From Scleropages formosus (Eukaryota; Chordata; Actinopteri; Osteoglossiformes; Osteoglossidae), in the NCBI RefSeq assembly GCF_900964775.1, contig NC_041829.1:8286863-8350862 (forward strand): a DNA stretch of 64,000 nt, given 5' to 3'. The notes under the pieces were generated by a model. The model saw only the letters and a list, made by a program, of their open reading frames with translations, did no database searches and was not told the DNA's origin. Shown here piece by piece: positions 61,001 through 64,000 of this stretch. A program made the translations under genes and the position numbers. How positions within the stretch are numbered: position 1 is the first letter of the stretch; the number at the start of each line of letters is the position of its first letter.

Positions 61001-61148
61001 GCTGGAGTGTTTAATGACGTGTTTCTGTCAAAACCCCAGGGACTGCCCAGATGTCAGAATGGAGGAGCTGAAGCCTTTCACTGTTCCACACTGGATGATC
61101 GAAAAGATGCAAAAGGCAATGGAAGCGCAGCGGTTTGAGAAGGATTAG
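55043..61148 (+). CDS. dnttip1: DNTTIP1 (TdIF1), HDAC complex subunit
   Basis: Thirteen coding exons: 55043-55114, 55884-55954, 56671-56767, 57410-57508, 57594-57659, 58374-58430, 58524-58585, 58998-59043, 59530-59588, 60035-60095, 60267-60338, 60441-60496, 61040-61148. They give 308 aa against 329 in human (recalled). The start MGAHRSEG is followed directly by the conserved NPWNIMIKHRQVQRRGRRSQ. An N-terminal helical dimerisation region contains SMDLLRTVLQPNFNE and VGEEVQADQLI. An AT-hook-like KGRPPGP lies in exon 7 after basic PRKRK. The C-terminal SKI/SNO/DAC-like DNA-binding domain contains FVLGSRANKALGMGGTRGR and HWLAERQHMRATGGKMAYLL. DNTTIP1 is known as a dimeric scaffold of the mitotic deacetylase complex with MIDEAS and HDAC1/2, and binds TdT. 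Confidence 0.96.
55625..55770 (+). repeat. SINE remnant in dnttip1 intron 1
   Basis: 'gggtcaattggtgactctaa' and 'attgcccttaatgtctattt', followed by 'gtctagggtgtgccttgcct' and 'ggatagactgcaggccac', match the right half of common fish SINE/LINE tails. The copy is decayed. Confidence 0.6.
57052..57322. repeat. R1-type element with inverted ends (dnttip1 intron 3)
   Basis: It begins 'tttaattagcagatgctttt' and ends 'aaaagcatcagctaaatgaa', which are near complements. This makes it the clearest evidence here that the family has terminal inverted repeats. It ends about 90 bp before exon 4. Confidence 0.65.
58110..58325 (+). mobile_element. Degraded V-SINE in dnttip1 intron 5
   Basis: 'gtttgcatgttctccttggc' and 'gctctggtttcgtcccacaa' are the V-SINE centre, and 'gattggatggatag' forms the tail. 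It ends about 50 bp before exon 6. Confidence 0.7.
59258..59415 (+). repeat. R1 repeat in dnttip1 intron 8
   Basis: 'acccatttatgcagcaggtt' and 'ggcaagtaccttgatcaggg' match the R1 centre. Confidence 0.6.
60588..60990 (+). repeat. Roughly 400-bp dispersed repeat, copy B (dnttip1 intron 12)
   Basis: It shares 'catgttgctggttcacatcc', 'tatagaagtgacattgaa', 'gtgttggactcat' and 'gggagctcattccactg' in order with 37255-37650. Its right end lies about 50 bp before the last dnttip1 exon. Confidence 0.75.
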
Positions 61149-61515
61149 GATGCAGCTACAAGGAAAGGAGATAAGCTGAGAACCCCTAACCATGTTATCG
61201 AGGGGGAGGTGCAGTTGAGTCTTTACCAGCCAGTCTTCCACACAGCACTGTCAAATGTCCCTGTGAAAGTCCTGAACAAGTGGCCAACTTATATACATTA
61301 TGCCTGCACAGCAAACTGAAATATGTATTTTTCCATATTTAAATTTTAGGCACCTGTGGCACATTGTAATATCTTACCATGAAGTATGTGCACAGTTTCT
61401 TTACCACATCTGAGAAGTTAAAAAAAAAAAAAAAAAAAAGAGTAGAAAAATTAATTGGTGTGCGACAATCCTGCCTCAAGATTTTCATTTGTACGCCTGT
61501 ATCCTGTATTTTATT

Positions 61516-61521
61516 AATAAA
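61516..61521 (+). other. dnttip1: dnttip1 polyadenylation signal
   Basis: AATAAA lies 368 bp past the stop codon. A second AATAAA is at 61839-61844. Confidence 0.65.
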
Positions 61522-61544
61522 AAGACAGCTGTTACTTTTTGTAA

Positions 61545-62930
61545 TTTGACAATGCATTGCTGGTAGTTATTTTATTGCAGTGTTTTATCCCACACTATCT
61601 GCACAAAAAAGTGCAACTTCTGCCCCCTCGTCAAGTATGTGCCAAGTCAATGGTACTTTATATAGTAATCAAGTATTCCTATTAATACATCAGTACAACT
61701 GCTTAAGGTGTGGATTATGTTTCCAGTAGCTATTTGAACCTATGACTGTTGGAAAGGTTCCTTTTGTATGGATGTTCTCAGGACTTCTGATGTCTCAGTC
61801 TGGTGACTTCTCATTCACAACTGTTCTTATTACTCTTTAATAAAGGGTGATATGGAAAATAAGGGGTATAGATGATCCTGAATTCATTTTATTGTACTTT
61901 TTGGCTGTGATATATGGAAAAATACTGCATTGGAATTGCTTTTTAGGGGTATGATTTTCACCATCTATATGATAGACATTTAGTTTTCTTTACATTAGTC
62001 AGTTTTTTTTTTTTAAACCCTAATCACAAAAAAAAAATTTTAAAGTAAGTTTAATGGTTTATAGTGGGAAAGCCTGGACTGGTTTCACATGTATTCAAAC
62101 AGTCCTGGAGGACATGTTTGTGCTTCTATACCAGTATCAAATGAACATTAAAGATGTTTTACCTTTCTTTCTAAGCCACTCATACTTCACAGTCATGTGA
62201 AAATATAATACCAGTTTTAATGTTGAAAAAATGGGCATTTATAAAGGCTCTAACAAGATTAAACTTCAGTAAGTGGCTCTTCATAGATTCAGGTTGTAAA
62301 GCCAAATACAAAATAAGGTTGGTTAATGTAAAAAAAATGGATGGAAACAAATACTGTAAATCTTGCTGTCAATTTCTAGCATAGTTTCTGAAAAGCTACT
62401 GTTTCACATTCAAATTGTTGAATATTTTGATGAATTGGACTACGACGTGTCATTCGGGGGTACAGTTCTGAAGAAGTAATGATTTCCACCAAAAAATAAG
62501 TAAACCAGATGGATAATATTTTCTGTACGGAAGTGGAGTTTAATAAATTATGCAAGTTTGAACTTTGATGAACAGCAATGCATTTATTCAGCTAAGCTGT
62601 AAACTGAGGAGGCTAAATTATTTAGTAAATACAATTTAATTCCATTTTGAAACAGGATCTTAATTAAAATAAATACTTAGCCCATCGTTGCTATAAGTAA
62701 TTTTTTGGAAAAAAAAACTTTTTCGTCAAAGCGAAACTGATGCATTATTTAAGCGTTTCACCTTTAACCTAGTTGAACGAAAACGTATGAATATACAATA
62801 CACGTTTTTTGTGAAAACAGTACAATTTCTTATCTTTTCCATTCTGTACAGTACGTTTTCTACTGTGTACACGCGCTCACGGCAATGAACGGCAGCGACT
62901 TGACGCACATCCGTAAGTTATCTAAGACCC
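61545..62930. other. Intergenic between dnttip1 and ube2c
   Basis: AT-rich sequence with no exon, RNA gene or repeat that I recognise. Confidence 0.5.
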
Positions 62931-62939
62931 ACTTCCGGC

Positions 62940-63250
62940 ACGGTACCGTCCAATCACATTAAACTTGAGGCTAAATCGCATCATTCCCACAGGGTTGCTA
63001 AGACGTTGCTTTGTTTTCAAATACGCTGCTCCGATTGGTCATCGGACAAATATGGGTGGGGAAAGAGGGGACCGACGAAAAAGTTTAAACGGTGGGGCGG
63101 GCGGAATATTGAAATCTGAGGAAACCTTTTAACGGCCGTCTCTGTATGCAGCGTTGGATAGACAGTTGTTAGCTGACAGGAAGGATTTAGTAATAAAGTG
63201 TAATCAAGAAAATACTTTAAAACATAGTAATACGTATTTTGTTTCAAGGT
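62940..63250 (+). promoter_or_regulatory. ube2c: Candidate ube2c cell-cycle promoter
   Basis: Two CCAAT boxes (CCAAT at 62950-62954; inverted ATTGG at 63034-63038) precede a CHR-type TTTAAA at 63084-63089. NF-Y plus CHR is the known arrangement in G2/M genes controlled by DREAM/MuvB, of which UBE2C is one. A likely non-coding exon ends at 63249 ('ttcaag/gtaagg'). It could splice to 63819 ('gagcag/agcgATG'). Confidence 0.5.
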
Positions 63251-63823
63251 AAGGATTTCCGTCTTTTTTTTTTTCTTTTCTTTTCCTGAGGTAGTAGGTT
63301 AGTTTGTTTTGCCTCAGTCTGGTTGGGTTAATGCTGAGATTCAGATTGTCGTCGAGGTAACGACATCCCTTTCCTACTTACCTTTTTATCTAACTAACTA
63401 GCGTAGCGAAAGGGAGGTAACGGTAGTTTTGTTATTCATTAATATTCCAGCTTTTGGTAATGATGTCGACGACAGGACCAGGTTGCTTGATAACGACGGT
63501 TCCGCCGGCGTACCAGAGATACTACTTGCTTCCGTTAGTTTACGTCGGTTTTTTAAGGCATTATTTAATCTTTATTAATATCTCAATCATTGAGTCAATG
63601 TCTGTAATTACTGACGACAGTCAGTTTTGTCGGTTATTGTAATTGCTTGTATAGATTCGTATAAATAATGATATGTGTGGGGCGCCGCGTTAGCTTGCGC
63701 TGCAGTCATCATGATGATGCCGCTCTGATCGCGGACCTGCTGCTGCTCTTCCGGATCTTTCCAGAGACAGAACCGCTGTTGTTAAAGGGCCCAGTCGTGT
63801 TGGTGGTGTTCCCGAGCAGAGCG

Positions 63824-63930
63824 ATGGCTTCCCAGAACATGGACCCGGCGGCAGCGGCGGCCTCCACCACGGCGGCTCTGAAGGGCGGCGAGGCCGGCGG
63901 CAGTGCGGCCCGGGGCTCCGTCTCAAAACG
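63824..63930 (+). CDS. ube2c: Ubiquitin-conjugating enzyme E2 C, first coding exon (partial)
   Basis: Starts MASQNMDPAAAAAS and ends at GSAARGSVSK plus two bases of an Arg codon, then GTCACT. The human start MASQNRDPAA...GGAARGPVGKR (recalled) matches in order and length (35 residues here). This is the disordered N-terminal extension that limits UBE2C to APC/C substrates; the catalytic UBC fold lies beyond the right edge. The donor is weak (CG/GTCACT), so the boundary is inferred from homology. The gene is truncated by the window, not broken. Confidence 0.85.
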
Positions 63931-64000
63931 GTCACTTGACTTCTGTTGCATTCCTTTTCTTTCCATTCCTTTCCACTTGGCCCATCATGATGTCTCATCT
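63931..64000 (+). other. ube2c: ube2c intron 1, cut by window edge
   Basis: Pyrimidine-rich sequence following the first coding exon. No second exon is reached. Confidence 0.6.

Noticed and set aside
1-64000. Endogenous retrovirus, LTR element or Polinton
   Set aside because: I saw no paired long terminal repeats and no recognisable gag, integrase, envelope or capsid text. The mobile DNA seen is SINE, LINE and small DNA elements.

Overview
The window is nuclear DNA from a ray-finned fish. It carries spliced vertebrate genes with GT-AG introns, CpG-rich promoters, a vertebrate tRNA-Thr, V-SINE/mermaid-like repeats and common teleost dispersed repeats. Five copies of one tRNA-headed SINE resemble a family I associate with osteoglossomorphs such as arowanas. 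That lineage guess is from memory and only moderately supported.

Layout: 1-5.4 kb has no recognisable gene. 5.4-12.1 kb holds ncoa5 on the minus strand (10 coding exons, 744 aa, with an N-terminal RRM). 12.1-15.7 kb is a spacer with a CpG-rich block and repeat debris. 15.7-22.2 kb holds ctsa on the plus strand (lysosomal cathepsin A, 14 coding exons, 471 aa). It converges tail to tail on pltp (minus, 15 coding exons, 489 aa, 23.9-30.2 kb). 30.2-40.4 kb is a repeat-rich gap between the divergent pltp and pcif1 genes, with SINEs, LINE remnants and CTCF-like motifs. 40.4-52.4 kb holds pcif1 (plus, 15 coding exons, 717 aa, cap-specific m6Am methyltransferase). A tRNA-Thr(TGT) gene lies at 53.8 kb on the minus strand. 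dnttip1 (plus, 13 coding exons, 308 aa) spans 55.0-61.5 kb. The first coding exon of ube2c (plus) starts at 63.8 kb and the gene runs off the right edge.

All coding exons were joined by hand; every splice phase closes and every complete gene ends in a stop. From memory these genes lie in one block on human chromosome 20q13.12, where ctsa/pltp/pcif1 have the same relative orientation. The functions are housekeeping: nuclear receptor coregulation, lysosomal proteolysis, lipoprotein remodelling, mRNA cap modification, histone deacetylase complex scaffolding and APC/C ubiquitin transfer. They do not form one pathway.

The most unusual points are an RRM joined in frame to NCOA5 with an internal ATG matching the mammalian-type start; a moved LxxLL box in the same protein; a pltp intron holding six degenerate tandem copies of its own exon 2/5' splice-site junction; a GC-AG intron in ctsa; a CLEAR-type TFEB site before ctsa; and a triplicated 100-bp unit before dnttip1. 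I saw no prokaryotic system, CRISPR array or virus-like element.
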